From NCBI GenBank assembly GCA_029204045.2, contig CM055074.1, forward strand, positions 15,861,164-15,925,163: a DNA stretch of 64,000 bases, given 5' to 3'. Position 1 is the stretch's first letter. Each line of letters begins with the position of its first letter. The notes beneath the pieces were generated by a model. The model had not been told where the DNA came from. It was given only the letters and a program-made list of their open reading frames with translations, and ran no database searches. Shown in pieces: positions 1 through 10,315 of the stretch. This stretch comes from Tillandsia leiboldiana. Taxonomy: Eukaryota > Streptophyta > Magnoliopsida > Poales > Bromeliaceae. The translations under genes were made by a program, and so were the position numbers.

Positions 1-3000
1 CCAAGTGTCGGTACCATCCTCCTCCGAAGTCCAGAACGCATGCTCTCAACATATCCACAAGGGTCTGAATAGTGCGCTCTGACTGCCCATCGGTCTGTGG
101 GTGGAATGCTGTACTGAATCGGAGCTGCGTCCCCAAGGCTGTCTGTAAACTCCTCCAGAAAAGCGAGACAAACCTCGGGTCTCTATCTGATACGATGGAA
201 ACAGGTACTCCGTGTAATCTAACCACCTCAGCCAAGTACACCTGTGCGAGTCGCTCCATCGGCCAAGTCATCTGAACCGGCAGAAAGTGAGCGGACTTGG
301 TAAGCCTGTCCACGACTACCCAGATAGCATCCGCTCCCGTCTGTGCTCTCGGCAAACTAGTGACAAAATCCATCGTAACATGTTCCCATTTCCATTCAGG
401 GATTGGGAGACTCTGTAACTTGCCAGCAGGTACACGATGCTCAGCCTTTACTTGCTGACAAGTTAAACAGTGTGCTACGAATCTCCCAATGTCTCTTTTC
501 ATCCCATTCCACCAAAACTGCGCCTTAAGATCCCTATACATCTTAGTCCCACCAGGATGGATGGTATAAGGTGTATAGTGGGCCTCCCTCAAGATCTGCT
601 CTCGGATCTCTGCATCCATAGGCACACACGCGCGGTCCCTGTACCGCAGTACTCCCGCGGCATCGACTGAGAAGTCCCCTATCAAACCAGTCTGCATCTG
701 CTCTCGAATCCTCATCAGGTGGGGGTCCTCACTCTGTCTCTCCCGAATCCTGTCCAACAGAGTGGGCTGCACGACTAGAGACATAAGTCTAGCATAGACC
801 CCAGGGGACACAACCTCGAGCTCTGACCGCCTCATATGCTCAAGTAATGACGCCTGATCGGTGATCAACAAAGATAGACTCTGTACTGCTCTCCTGCTCA
901 GGGCATCAGCAACCACGTTGGCCCTGCCAGGATGGTATAATATGTCTACATCATAATCTTTCAGCAATTCCAGCCATCTGCGCTGCCTCAAGTTGAGCTC
1001 CTTCTGCGTGAACAGGTATTTCAAGCTCTTGTGGTCGGTATAAATCTCGCAGTGCTCCCCATACAGGTAGTGGCGCCACAACTTTAGTGCAAAAATCACT
1101 GCAGCTAGCTCCAAATCATGGGTAGGGTAATTCTTTTCATAATCCTTCAGTTGCCGGGAGGCATAAGCGATTACCCTTCCTTCCTGCATCAGAACGCAAC
1201 CAAGTCCACTGTGCGATGCGTCACTATAAATCACGTATCCTTTCCCCATAACGGGGAGGGAAAGGACAGGAGCCGACATCAATCTGTTCTTTAATTCCTC
1301 AAAGCTCCTCTGGCAATCCTCACTCCAAGTAAACTTAATCCCTTTTCGCGTCAAACGAGTGAGGGGTGTGGAAAGTTTCGCAAAACCTTCCACAAACCGA
1401 CGGTAATATCCTGCTAAGCCCATGAAACTGCGGACCTCTGATACCGTCGTCGGTCGGGGCCAATCCCGGACTACCTCAATCTTCGCCGGGTCTACTGCCA
1501 CTCCAGCGGCTGAAATCACGTGGCCCAAAAAGACCACCTCCCGAAGCCAGAAATCACACTTAGATAACTTGGCATACAACTTCCTCTCTCTCAGAAGTTG
1601 TAGCACAATCCTCAGATGCTCCTCGTGCTCCACATCGCTTCGGGAATAAACTAGGATGTCATCGATAAAAACAACGACGAACCGATCCAGGTACGGTCGA
1701 AAAATCCTGTTCATTAAATCCATAAAAGCAGCAGGAGCATTCGTCAATCCAAAAGGCATGACGGTGAACTCATAATGCCCGTACCGCGACCTGAATGCCG
1801 TCTTTGGGATGTCCTTGGCCTTCACCTTCAATTGGTGGTAACCAGACTGTAAGTCAATCTTGGAGAAGACACAAGACCCTTGCAGCTGATCAAATAAGTC
1901 ATCAATACGCGGCAGAGGGTACTTGTTCTTGATGGTCGCTTTATTCAGCTCCCGGTAATCAACGCACAGTCGAAGCGAACCATCTTTCTTCTTCACAAAT
2001 AGCACCGGCGCTCCCCAAGGCGATACACTAGGCCTCACAAAACTCTTGTCCATTAAATCCTGGAGTTGCGCCTTTAATTCTCGCAGCTCAGCCGGTGCCA
2101 TTCGGTAAGGAGCCTTAGAGACTGGCGCAGTTCCTGGGACCACGTCAATCAAAAACTCGACCTCCCTATCCGGCGGCATACTAATCAGCTCTGGAGGAAA
2201 CACATCCGGAAACTCGTGGGCAATCGGGATATCCGCGAGTCCCGGAGCCGCCGTAGGCTCCTTAACCACAGATGCCATAAAGGCTACGCATCCACTGCGC
2301 ATCATCTGCCTCGCACGAGAAGTCGAAACCATAGAGGCAAAGAAAGCACTCTGGCACCCCCCGAAAACGAACACCTCCTGGCCTGGCTCGCTAAAAGTAA
2401 CAGTCCTCGCGGCGCAATCAATCGTCGCGAAATAGCGAGCCAGCCAATCCATCCCCAGTACAATGTCAAAATCTCGCAGCTGACTAAGGACCATCAGGTC
2501 CGCTGGCAAAATCCAAGACTCAAGCTGTACCGGGCAAGACCAACAACACTCCTCTACATGCAATATATGACCGGGAATCTGTACCTCTAATGCATGTGGC
2601 AATCGACCTAACTCTAGTCCATGAGATGATGCAAATGCTCTACTGATAATAAAATGTGATGCACCGGTATCAAATAAAGTGCGAGTTCTAATACCAAAAA
2701 GTAAAGTGATACCTGCCACCACGTGGTTGGCTGCCGTGGAGTCCCCTACCTGAGCGGCGTAGACTCGCCCGCTCTGAGCTGGTGGTCGGTGGTCTGCAGG
2801 GTGGGAGGAAGGAGCCCTGCTCGCAGAAGCATAGGGTCGCTGAGCTGGCGGTCGCTGCTGAGGTGGAAGAGAAACTGAGGCCGAAGAAGGCGCCACTGAT
2901 GCCGAAAAAGGGCATGAAGACCGTATGTGCCCGGCCTGACCGCAGCCATAACAACGCCCCCACCTCTGATCACAAGTGCCGGGGAAATGCTGACCCCCGC

Positions 3001-4147
3001 AGAAGATACAACTGCCAGGGGCCCAAAACTGCCGTGACTGCTGCTGCTGCTGCCTGTGCGACTGCCGCTGGGATCCCTGCTGTCGCGACTGCGACCTCTG
3101 CTGCTGCGAGTGCTGCTGCTGTCGCTGGGGCTGCTGATGCTGTGGGGGCCTCTGGGATCCCCCAGGCCCTCGCCGCTCCGAACGCCCCCGGCCCGTAAAC
3201 TGAGGCGGTGGCGGTCGGGGCGGCCTCCAGGAACTGGCCTGTCCCCCTTCATCCGATGCTGGTCGCTTCCTCTCAGAACTCTGAGCGACCAGACCTCCGC
3301 GTCTAGAAACAACATGATCTCCCCTCTCGACCCACTGGGCGTGATCCACTGCCTCTGATAAAGTCTGAAGCCTCTGGGCATGTACCATGGTATAGATCTT
3401 GGGGCGCAAACCTGTCTCAAACAGCTCTACCTGGTGCAGCCCATCCCTGGCAACATAGGGTACGCAGTTGAGCAACTGCGTAAACTCCTGAAAATAGTCC
3501 CACACTGGGCGATCACCCTGCTGCAGGTTCTTCAAGTCATCTTCTATCTTCTTCTTCACACTCGTGGAGAAGTAAGTGTCAAGGGTCATCCTCCTGAACT
3601 CCGACCAGGGTAGCTGTCGGGTGACCTGAAACTCTAGGGGCTCGACCCGATGCCACCAAGCATCCGCATCCCCCTCTAAACAGTGTATTGCCAAATGTGC
3701 CCTGAACCTCTGGTCGATGAAGAAGTCCCGAAACATCTTCTCCATTGCCGCTAGCCACGATCCAATCTCCCAAGGGTGAGTGCTCCGCCCCAAGAACTTA
3801 GGGGGTCCTCGCTTACAGAATTGCGTGAGTTTGTCAGAAAACTCCCGCTCCTCCTCTGGGGTCAAAGGCCTGAACATCCCCTGGGCCCCACTGCTCGACG
3901 ATGGCGCTGTAGGGGCAGGTGGAATAGTCGGTGGTACAACAGGTGGTACGGGGGCCTCTGCAGTAGTAGGGGGAGGTGCCGCAACCTGGGCAAATAACTG
4001 CTCAAACCTCTGCTCCTGTCGGCGGTGGCTCTCCGCCAACTGGGCCACCATGGCCCTCAGCTCACTGATCTCAGAAGGCCCGGACTGCTCCGGCTCCTCC
4101 GGGGGTGTAGGAGTACCCCGAGTAGGAATCTGCCGCCTAGGAGGCAT
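1..4147 (-). CDS. Gag-Pol polyprotein of Gy-1, uninterrupted, C-terminus outside window
   Basis: One frame stays open from ATG 4145-4147 to base 1, 1382 codons; I checked it line by line and found no stop. Gag has a retrotransposon-gag core, then a Gln/Arg/Ser-rich linker (about residues 290-380) and one zinc knuckle CYGCGQAGHIRSSC at about residue 399. Protease has FDTGAS with the active Asp near 493. RT has the catalytic FIDD near 829, RNase H YSDAS near 976. Integrase has an HHCC finger, then Asp 1260, Asp 1321 and Glu 1357, the last two separated by 35 residues as in DD35E enzymes. The start follows the tRNA primer site by 270 nt. Antisense frames in the Gln-rich part are shadows. It should give virus-like particles and enzymes for copy-and-paste transposition if transcribed. 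Confidence 0.95.
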   Translation of the reverse strand, partial: MPPRRQIPTRGTPTPPEEPEQSGPSEISELRAMVAQLAESHRRQEQRFEQLFAQVAAPPPTTAEAPVPPVVPPTIPPAPTAPSSSSGAQGMFRPLTPEEEREFSDKLTQFCKRGPPKFLGRSTHPWEIGSWLAAMEKMFRDFFIDQRFRAHLAIHCLEGDADAWWHRVEPLEFQVTRQLPWSEFRRMTLDTYFSTSVKKKIEDDLKNLQQGDRPVWDYFQEFTQLLNCVPYVARDGLHQVELFETGLRPKIYTMVHAQRLQTLSEAVDHAQWVERGDHVVSRRGGLVAQSSERKRPASDEGGQASSWRPPRPPPPQFTGRGRSERRGPGGSQRPPQHQQPQRQQQHSQQQRSQSRQQGSQRQSHRQQQQQSRQFWAPGSCIFCGGQHFPGTCDQRWGRCYGCGQAGHIRSSCPFSASVAPSSASVSLPPQQRPPAQRPYASASRAPSSHPADHRPPAQSGRVYAAQVGDSTAANHVVAGITLLFGIRTRTLFDTGASHFIISRAFASSHGLELGRLPHALEVQIPGHILHVEECCWSCPVQLESWILPADLMVLSQLRDFDIVLGMDWLARYFATIDCAARTVTFSEPGQEVFVFGGCQSAFFASMVSTSRARQMMRSGCVAFMASVVKEPTAAPGLADIPIAHEFPDVFPPELISMPPDREVEFLIDVVPGTAPVSKAPYRMAPAELRELKAQLQDLMDKSFVRPSVSPWGAPVLFVKKKDGSLRLCVDYRELNKATIKNKYPLPRIDDLFDQLQGSCVFSKIDLQSGYHQLKVKAKDIPKTAFRSRYGHYEFTVMPFGLTNAPAAFMDLMNRIFRPYLDRFVVVFIDDILVYSRSDVEHEEHLRIVLQLLRERKLYAKLSKCDFWLREVVFLGHVISAAGVAVDPAKIEVVRDWPRPTTVSEVRSFMGLAGYYRRFVEGFAKLSTPLTRLTRKGIKFTWSEDCQRSFEELKNRLMSAPVLSLPVMGKGYVIYSDASHSGLGCVLMQEGRVIAYASRQLKDYEKNYPTHDLELAAVIFALKLWRHYLYGEHCEIYTDHKSLKYLFTQKELNLRQRRWLELLKDYDVDILYHPGRANVVADALSRRAVQSLSLLITDQASLLEHMRRSELEVVSPGVYARLMSLVVQPTLLDRIRERQSEDPHLMRIREQMQTGLIGDFSVDAAGVLRYRDRACVPMDAEIREQILREAHYTPYTIHPGGTKMYRDLKAQFWWNGMKRDIGRFVAHCLTCQQVKAEHRVPAGKLQSLPIPEWKWEHVTMDFVTSLPRAQTGADAIWVVVDRLTKSAHFLPVQMTWPMERLAQVYLAEVVRLHGVPVSIVSDRDPRFVSLFWRSLQTALGTQLRFSTAFHPQTDGQSERTIQTLVDMLRACVLDFGGGWYRHL

Positions 4148-4420
4148 CCTGCCACACAAGAATCCACGGGTCAGTAAACCAAACCACTCTCGACCCAATC
4201 CAGCGAAAGTCATGGACATTCCCCTATTTCTGTAACCTTATGTTGTCTGCAGCCAACATAATAGTCCCCCAGAAATAGGCTATGCCAATCCCTCTCCACT
4301 CACAGGAAGAGTTAACAACCAATTGCCGACTTTCGCACAATATCACGTCACTCACGCTCTGCCTTCCTAGGGTCTGCCAAAAGCCTAGGGTTTCCTAAGT
4401 CCCAACTGACCTATCCCTAA
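4148..4420 (-). other. Gy-1 untranslated leader between primer site and gag
   Basis: Non-coding spacer of 273 nt between the primer-binding site and the gag ATG. I see no conserved motif in it; packaging signals of gypsy elements usually lie here. Confidence 0.6.
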
Positions 4421-4432
4421 GCTCTGATACCA
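4421..4432 (-). promoter_or_regulatory. Primer-binding site for initiator Met tRNA (Gy-1)
   Basis: On the minus strand it reads TGGTATCAGAGC, complementary to the 3' end of plant initiator methionine tRNA. It lies 7 nt inside the 5' LTR, which begins at 4440. Confidence 0.93.
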
Positions 4433-5170
4433 ACTAATCTGTCACGCCCCGGGTGTAAACCAGAACCCGGGCCCGTCCACAGATCCGCCGTGCATACGGA
4501 ATTTTCCGTGTACACGAAGCGCTGATAACCTGCTCAGATATAAAAATAAGTAATAAAGGAGCATAAAACAGAGCTAAACTAAAACTAATACAACTCAGAC
4601 AAATGCTGGAAATAAAAGTACAGTAAGCTCTCAAAAATATACAGGTGTCTCTCCCAGCTCACGAAATATATACAACCAGCTGGCCGCAGCCAGACCCAAA
4701 ATAAAAGGAAAATACAACCGTCTGAGTGTACTGGGGATACATCAAAACTACAAAACTCGAACTCGGGGCAGTGGCTATCTAATCAGCGATCCTCTTACCT
4801 CGATCCAGGGAAGAGGGTCCCGCAACACCCGCAGAGAACTCTGCAAAACAAAGGGGAACAGAAAAGAGAAAACAGTGGGGGGTGAGAACTACTATAAAAA
4901 CAGTAGCCTCCCCTAGTGGGTAGACCTCAAACTCAGACATGCCCACTAGGACTAACAGAGGCGAAAAAGGAAAACATAGGTGGTAAGCTACAAGTACACT
5001 ACTGATGAAGAGCTACCACTAACATGCCTCTACGATGCCTACTAGAGAATAGCTGAAAGCATGCACCAGAACGTAAGGACTGACAGACCAACCCAATCAA
5101 AACACCAGTAAACACTGGTACTGCCTGCACCGCTGTCAACCTCACAACTCAGTATCTCCCCTGTCCAAAA

Positions 5171-5233
5171 GACCGGAACCCAACACGGTCTGACCGGCAC
5201 CCAACACGGTCTGACCGGCACCCAACACGGTCT
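5171..5233. repeat. 21-bp tandem repeat, three units, each an inverted repeat
   Basis: Unit GACCGGCACCCAACACGGTCT occurs three times head to tail, the first with A for C at position 7. Arms GACCG and CGGTC can form a small hairpin. The same unit occurs about twice at 17622-17666 in the inner solo LTR, so it is a family feature that expands and contracts. Confidence 0.85.
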
Positions 5234-6882
5234 GAAACCTACTCCGGAGTGGCACTCGAGGGGAGCGACCCCACACGAGCATAGTATCACTGTCACTAGT
5301 ATCATCAGTACCATAAAGAGCAGGACGGGGTCACGACCCTGATCAAAGTGGGAAAACCCATCCACTAAAGGGAAACTCGATCCCCTGCCTCCAATCTGGT
5401 GCAAAAGTAATAATAATAATCCGGTCAACCGCCCACAGTCCGCGGTCGCCGCAACACCCAAACCTCGATCCCCGACTGTCCCAACTCTGAACATCTGACT
5501 ACACAATCCCCTAAGGCTAGACGACAGGAGAACGAATAAAAGCATGGTTTCTCCTAAGTCAATTCCAATAAGTTTGTGTAGCAGAAAAAGGTGGCCTACC
5601 TAGATGACCATTCAAGCATGCAAAGTCCTTTATTTGCTATAATTATCCCAATTATTCAAACATATGCAACATTAAGTGTTTGGGAAATCCCAATGTACAT
5701 GTGGCAGGATATATGATACATAATACACTTTAGATGCACAGTCTACTAGCAAGTACCCCTTATACAACATTCATTCTAACCACATGCCCAAACCTTCCCT
5801 TAACATATAATATGATATGGCTTTAGCATTCTTTCCAACTAATTAAATTGCATATCTAAACATGGAAACACCACTTACTAATTTGTAGCCTGCTAACAAT
5901 GCAAGTATTAACAAAGGAATCTTAATCTCATACAAGCATGCTAGATATATTCACAATTAATAACACATAATCATGGCATTCTAATAGGCCTAGTGACATT
6001 CACAAGTAGGAGGTTCACAACATCACCCCACCTCGAGCGCTAATCCAAGTTCCCAAAGCGAAGTCCAAGATCAGTCCAAACACACCTCCAATCTGTACAA
6101 AATACCCCAAAGGAAAATACATAAGCTAATCAATCACAACTTCCAAAATCTGTCCCCTAAATCCACAGTCCAGAATTCTCCAGTTTTTACCTGCGAATAA
6201 TGCCCAGAAAAATCCAAGAAAAATACTATCGCGATCCTCGCGACGAGCCCGTCGAACGTGTACCTGCACGCCCAAATCGGAGTTTTCCTACGCTGAGATA
6301 AAATCCGGCAAGGGGTACACCCCAATCCAAACTGTACCAAAATTCTGTAACAAAGAACCACCAAAGAAAGGAGATTCTCACCCTCGAGTAAAATCCAGAA
6401 AAATCTGAGGAAAAAATCCAGGAGACTCCTTGCGAAGAGTAGATGAAGATTGCCTTTTGAATCGCCTCACAATCCGACGTCTGAGCAAAAAGATACGGCA
6501 AGAAGCAACACCGCGGTGCTGTCCCAAAAGTCCGCGAAGAAAATGGGTAAAATGGGTGCTCAGAAAACTCCAAGATCAGCACGGAAATCGAGGAACCTCA
6601 AAACACAGGAGTTGAAGCCCTACCTGTCGTGAGTCCAACGGCGCAAGAATCCGGCGAAATCCGATGACGGGGTGAGTCGGAGGAGTCCAAACACTGAGAA
6701 GGGCGAAGAAATCGCCGGGGAAACAAGCGTCGCGCCGCGCCGTAAAATGGTGAACCTCGGGAAGAGTGCCTCCAAAAATCCTCAAAGTTCTCCAATGGGT
6801 AGTGCACTGAGGGAGGAGAAACTTCTCTGAAGGATGCTCTGCGAAAAGGGGTCCAAAAAGCTAAGGGGAGAACAGGAAATCC

Positions 6883-6958
6883 TATTTATAGGCCCAGCCC
6901 ATATGCTGATGGGCCGGTTTTCGGGCGCAGTTTCCGGGCGCACTGCGCCCGGAAACCG
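6883..6958 (-). promoter_or_regulatory. Core promoter of the Gy-1 LTR with upstream inverted repeat
   Basis: TATAAATA reads on the minus strand at 6883-6890. Immediately upstream in element sense, 6914-6931 and 6941-6958 form an 18-nt inverted repeat (CCGGTTTTCGGGCGCAGT against its near-perfect complement, one T/C difference). Related LTRs have a palindrome at the equivalent place, so it is probably the U3 promoter region; function is inferred. Confidence 0.65.
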
Positions 6959-7675
6959 GGTTGTATACCTCCCGTCCGACGCGCCGGAAGTCCCTGGGGC
7001 GGCCACGTCACCCCGAACAGGGGACAACAAAACCCGGCGGCCAGCAATGCGCCGCGTGTCCCCTCGCGGTCAGCGGGGGTAGGTACGGCCGCCCAACCGC
7101 GAGGCGACACGTGGCGCACTCGAGTGCGGCCGACCGCCCGCCTGGCGCCCCTGTGCGCGCGCCGTCCCGAGGCGCCCCCCCGCGCGCACCGTGGACCGTG
7201 CCCACGAGAGCCAACGAATCCGACGCGACACGTGTCATGCGCCCGGTCCACCGCAACCCCGCAAGTCCGTGAGCCGTGCCGCGTGCGCCGGCCTATCAGG
7301 GCACGCCACGCGTCACCCGCCCGCGGTCCATGCACCGCCGCGCCGCCACCCCGTGGACCGAGCCGCGTGAGCCGGCCAATAATAGGCCGCCACGTGGCCG
7401 GCCGGTCCACGAGTCTCCCCCATGCACCGAATAACCCCGAAAACTTCCGGAAGCCCGCTTTTGGTCATCCGGACTCCAAATTTAACAAGCAAATAGCCGT
7501 TTTCAAGCGTTTTTTCCGCGCTGAATCCAATCCAACCTCAGATTGGCCCAAAACCCTTTCTAAAATTCGGCAAATGCAGCCGAAGGCCAAATCCGCTATC
7601 AAAGTCTCACAAGGTCCATCTGTGGCACCCCTTCGATGCACCATGGGCCTGACCCAACACTAGGTGTTCTACACA

Positions 7676-8230
7676 GTGGATTCACCGGAAAGTGCATGGG
7701 AAAAACCAGTACACTACAAAAATTCACTCAATTTTAAAAGCACCCACACACACAGCCCTCAAGAATCATATGATTCCCTTTACAAGCTTCCATGGACACA
7801 TACATTATCCCCAGACACACACACACACCATCACAACCACTAATACATCTCCTCCCAAGCTGCTTCCAAGAACACCAGCAGCACCAAAAGAGCTCCATTT
7901 AGTACAACAAATATAATTGCTGAAATAAACCCCATACCTGCTACCATCTCTAAGCACATCCACCACACAAACAAAAGCCCACAGTAACCCACAAAGGATT
8001 CCTCTGTCTGGTTCCAACGCCTCGATACCAACTGCATAAATCATCCCTACCATCGCACTTCGACCTAAACTCCGCGGGCGTTCCACAAAAAAGCCAAACA
8101 TACCGCCTTCCTAATGAGAGAAAAGGGGAAGAAAAGTCGTCAAAAGAACAGCCCACAAAAAATCCACGCGGCCCCCGGGCAACCACAGGCCGTCGACAAA
8201 AAACCCGCGGAAAAGAAAAAAAAACACGCC
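7676..8230. other. Unassigned sequence right of Gy-1, possible exon remnant on the minus strand
   Basis: Not recognised. It holds a CA-rich tract (7815-7835). On the minus strand a candidate exon of about 110 nt (about 8027 down to 7940) is bounded by an AG acceptor and a GTATGG donor, and one frame there encodes hydrophobic stretches. No homology is visible, so it may be host DNA flanking Gy-1 or an old element. The bases from about 8110 are purine-rich, passing into the GC-rich block. Confidence 0.3.
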
Positions 8231-8880
8231 GCCGCCCGCAGCCGCTGTGCTGCCAGCAGCATGCCCGCGCGGCACCCTGGGCCTGCCGCTTGCCCCCAGG
8301 CCCGCAGCGCGCGGCCAGCGCGGCGCCTGGGCCCGCCGCGCGGCCCCAGGCCCGCTGCGAGCGGCTGCGCCCTGCTCTCGGTCCAGCAGCGCGCGTCAGC
8401 AGGCGGCGCTGCGCTGCGCAGCCGCCTAGCTGCGCGACGCCCGAGGCTGCGCTGCCGCTCGCCAGCGCGCCCCGGCGCTTGCCGACCACAACCCTACAGC
8501 AACAGAAACAAGCTCTCTCTATCTAAAACAATAACCTCACATACCACTTTTAAAAACCGACGCGCGCGTCGCTCTGCTCGCTGACCGCACGACCCAGCGG
8601 GCCTGGGGCCGCGCGCGGCCTGGGCCCCGCCGCGCGGCCCCGGCCCGCTGCGACGGCTGCGCCCTGCTCGCGTCCAGCGCGCGCGTCCAGCAGGGCGGCG
8701 CTGCGCTGCGCAGCGCCTAGCTGCGCGACGCCCGAGGCTGCGCTGCCGCTCGCCCAGCGCGCCCCACGCTGCTTGCGACCACCAACACCTACAGCAACAG
8801 AAACATCTCTCTCTATCTAAAACAAAAAACGCATACCACTTTTAAAAACCGCGGCGCGCCGCTCGCGCGCTGACCCCCCG
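8231..8880. repeat. GC-rich block present twice in tandem, next to the assembly gap
   Basis: About 8280-8585 and 8586-8878 are two copies of the same roughly 300-bp sequence: Arg/Ala-rich GC runs, then a CTCTCTCTATCTAAAAC tail and TACCACTTTTAAAAACCG. The copies differ mostly by one- or two-base insertions and deletions rather than substitutions. Long open frames here reflect base composition. Indel-dominated divergence beside a contig end suggests sequencing or assembly error as well as real duplication. Confidence 0.75.
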
Positions 8881-8951
8881 TCACGACCCCAAAGCTTCTA
8901 GGATAAGTCCGTCAAAATCTCTCAATCCATATATGCTCTTTTCCATCTTTT

Positions 8952-9055
8952 TGTGACGCCCCCTTTCCCAGGTCGTCACCCATCCTAGAACTACTCTAGC
9001 TCTAAGCACGCTTAACTCTCATAACCTCTTTGATCTTGCTACCATCCGAAATGCT
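8952..9055 (-). mobile_element. 5S-rRNA-like segment, possibly a Cassandra-type terminal repeat, cut by the gap
   Basis: After TGTGACGCCCC at 8952, bases 8968-9015 (minus strand) resemble the 3' half of plant 5S rRNA, including the complement of GGATGGGTGACC (imperfect) and of GTTAAGCGTGCTT, with about seven mismatches in 50. Cassandra TRIM elements carry a 5S sequence inside LTRs with a TG start, which this resembles. The rest is lost in the N run. A diverged 5S pseudogene is the alternative. Confidence 0.45.
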
Positions 9056-9155
9056 NNNNNNNNNNNNNNNNNNNNNNNNNNNNNNNNNNNNNNNNNNNNN
9101 NNNNNNNNNNNNNNNNNNNNNNNNNNNNNNNNNNNNNNNNNNNNNNNNNNNNNNN
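9056..9155. other. Assembly gap of 100 N
   Basis: A run of N, conventional for a gap of unknown length. The 5' LTR, gag, protease, integrase and part of RT of Co-A1, and the left part of Co-2, must lie in or beyond it. Confidence 0.99.
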
Positions 9156-10315
9156 AAGTTTATGTGGCTCAACCGAAAGGTTTTGTAGATCATAAACAAC
9201 CTAACCATGTTTTCGTTTGAAAAAGGCTCTTTACGGTCTGAAACAAGCACCGCGAGCATGGTACGAAAGGTTAACAAAGCACCTTTTGGAGAAGGGCTAT
9301 ACTCGAGGGGGAGCTGATAGGACTCTCTTTGTGAAGCATTATCAAAGCAATTTCATTGTAGCACAAATCTATGTCGATGACATTGTATTTGGCGCAACGA
9401 GAGATAACGATGCTTCTAAATTCGCGGAGACCATGGAAAGCGAATTTGAGATGTCCATGATGGGCGAATTGACTTATTTCCTTGGATTGCAAATTAAACA
9501 AAATGATGAAGGTATTCACTTGAGTCAATCCAAGTATGCAATGGAGTTGGTCAAAAAGTTCGATCTCGAAAACTGTAAAGATTTCCCGACTCCAATGGGA
9601 ACTAGCCACAAGGGACTTGGAAGTGAATCACATAGTGAGAATGTAGACGAGAAACTGTATCGAAGTATGATTGGAAGTCTACTTTACCTCACGGCTAGTC
9701 GCCCGGATATATCTTTTGGTGTTGGGATTTGCGCGAGATATCAATCAGCACCAAAGGAGGTTCACCTGAAAGCGGTGAAAAGGATCATCCGGTATATCAA
9801 AGGATCAATTAATTTCGGAATTTGGTATCCTATGGGAACAAGTTTGGATATTGTTGGATACTCAGATGCCGATTGGGCAGGATCAGTGGATGATCGGAAA
9901 AGCACGAGTGGTGCATGCTTCTATCTTGGCCATTGCCTTGTTGCATGGCACAGTAAAAAGCAGAACTGCATAGCACTCTCGACTGCCGAAGCGGAATACA
10001 TTTCAGCTGGAAGTTGCTCAACTCAACTCATTTGGATGAAAAGCGTATTGAGCGACTTCCGCATTTCAGCATCTTCGGTAACAATACTTTGTGACAACAC
10101 TAGTGCTATTAACATTTCTAAAAATCCTGTGTTGCACTCTAGAACAAAACATATTGAACTTAGATATCATTTTCTTAGAGAGCTAGTTGAATCAAATACT
10201 CTTCAACTTTCATATATTTCAACTGAGGATCAATTAGCTGACATTCTAACAAAACCTTTGGATCAAAAACGTTTTATCCATTTACGAAAAGCAATTGGGA
10301 TGCTTTCCTTGAAAT
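9156..10315 (+). pseudogene. Co-A1 reverse transcriptase / RNase H (C-terminal part of pol), one frameshift
   Basis: The frame starts inside RT. A one-base deletion in a T run near 9212 shifts it, and from 9217 it is open for 366 codons to the TAA at 10315. Catalytic YVDD is at about 9370, with the typical copia GLKQAPRAWY before it. RNase H follows with YSDADWAGS near 9860, STAEAEYIS near 9983 and the end motif LADILTKPL near 10240. The frameshift lies only 60 bases from the gap, so it could be a sequencing error. The partner copy Co-2 has the intact codon pattern there. Confidence 0.93.

Larger units (their letters stand above)
1..7675 (-). mobile_element. Gy-1, Ty3/gypsy LTR retrotransposon, 3' part cut off by the window edge
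   Basis: Read on the minus strand it runs 5' LTR (4440-7675), primer-binding site (4421-4432), leader, then a single gag-pol frame leaving the window at base 1. Order protease, RT, RNase H, integrase is that of Ty3/gypsy. The 3.2-kb LTR and fused gag-pol fit the Tekay/Del-like chromoviruses, but the chromodomain would lie beyond the left edge, so the lineage is inference. The LTR ends TG...CA; GTGGA at 7676-7680 should be its target duplication, whose partner is outside the window. Confidence 0.93.
4440..7675 (-). repeat. 5' LTR of Gy-1 (Gy-A family, 3236 bp)
   Basis: The plus-strand left end TGTCACGCCCC and right end ACACA give TG...CA termini. The first 120 bases match the solo LTR at 15763 closely and the one at 16464 more loosely, so these form one family. 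A TATA box (TATAAATA, minus strand, 6883-6890) lies in the middle. The upstream part (6960-7430) is GC-rich with CACGTG-type motifs. Short open frames here are non-coding shadows. Confidence 0.9.

Noticed and set aside
2746..3420. 224-codon minus-strand frame and several plus-strand Ala- or Leu-rich frames
   Set aside because: They overlap the Gln-rich part of Gy-1 gag in other frames; CAG-type repeats keep all frames open.
7676..7683. GTGGATTC directly at the Gy-1 LTR edge
   Set aside because: A single copy without paired flanks; the first five bases are probably the target duplication. Chance match.
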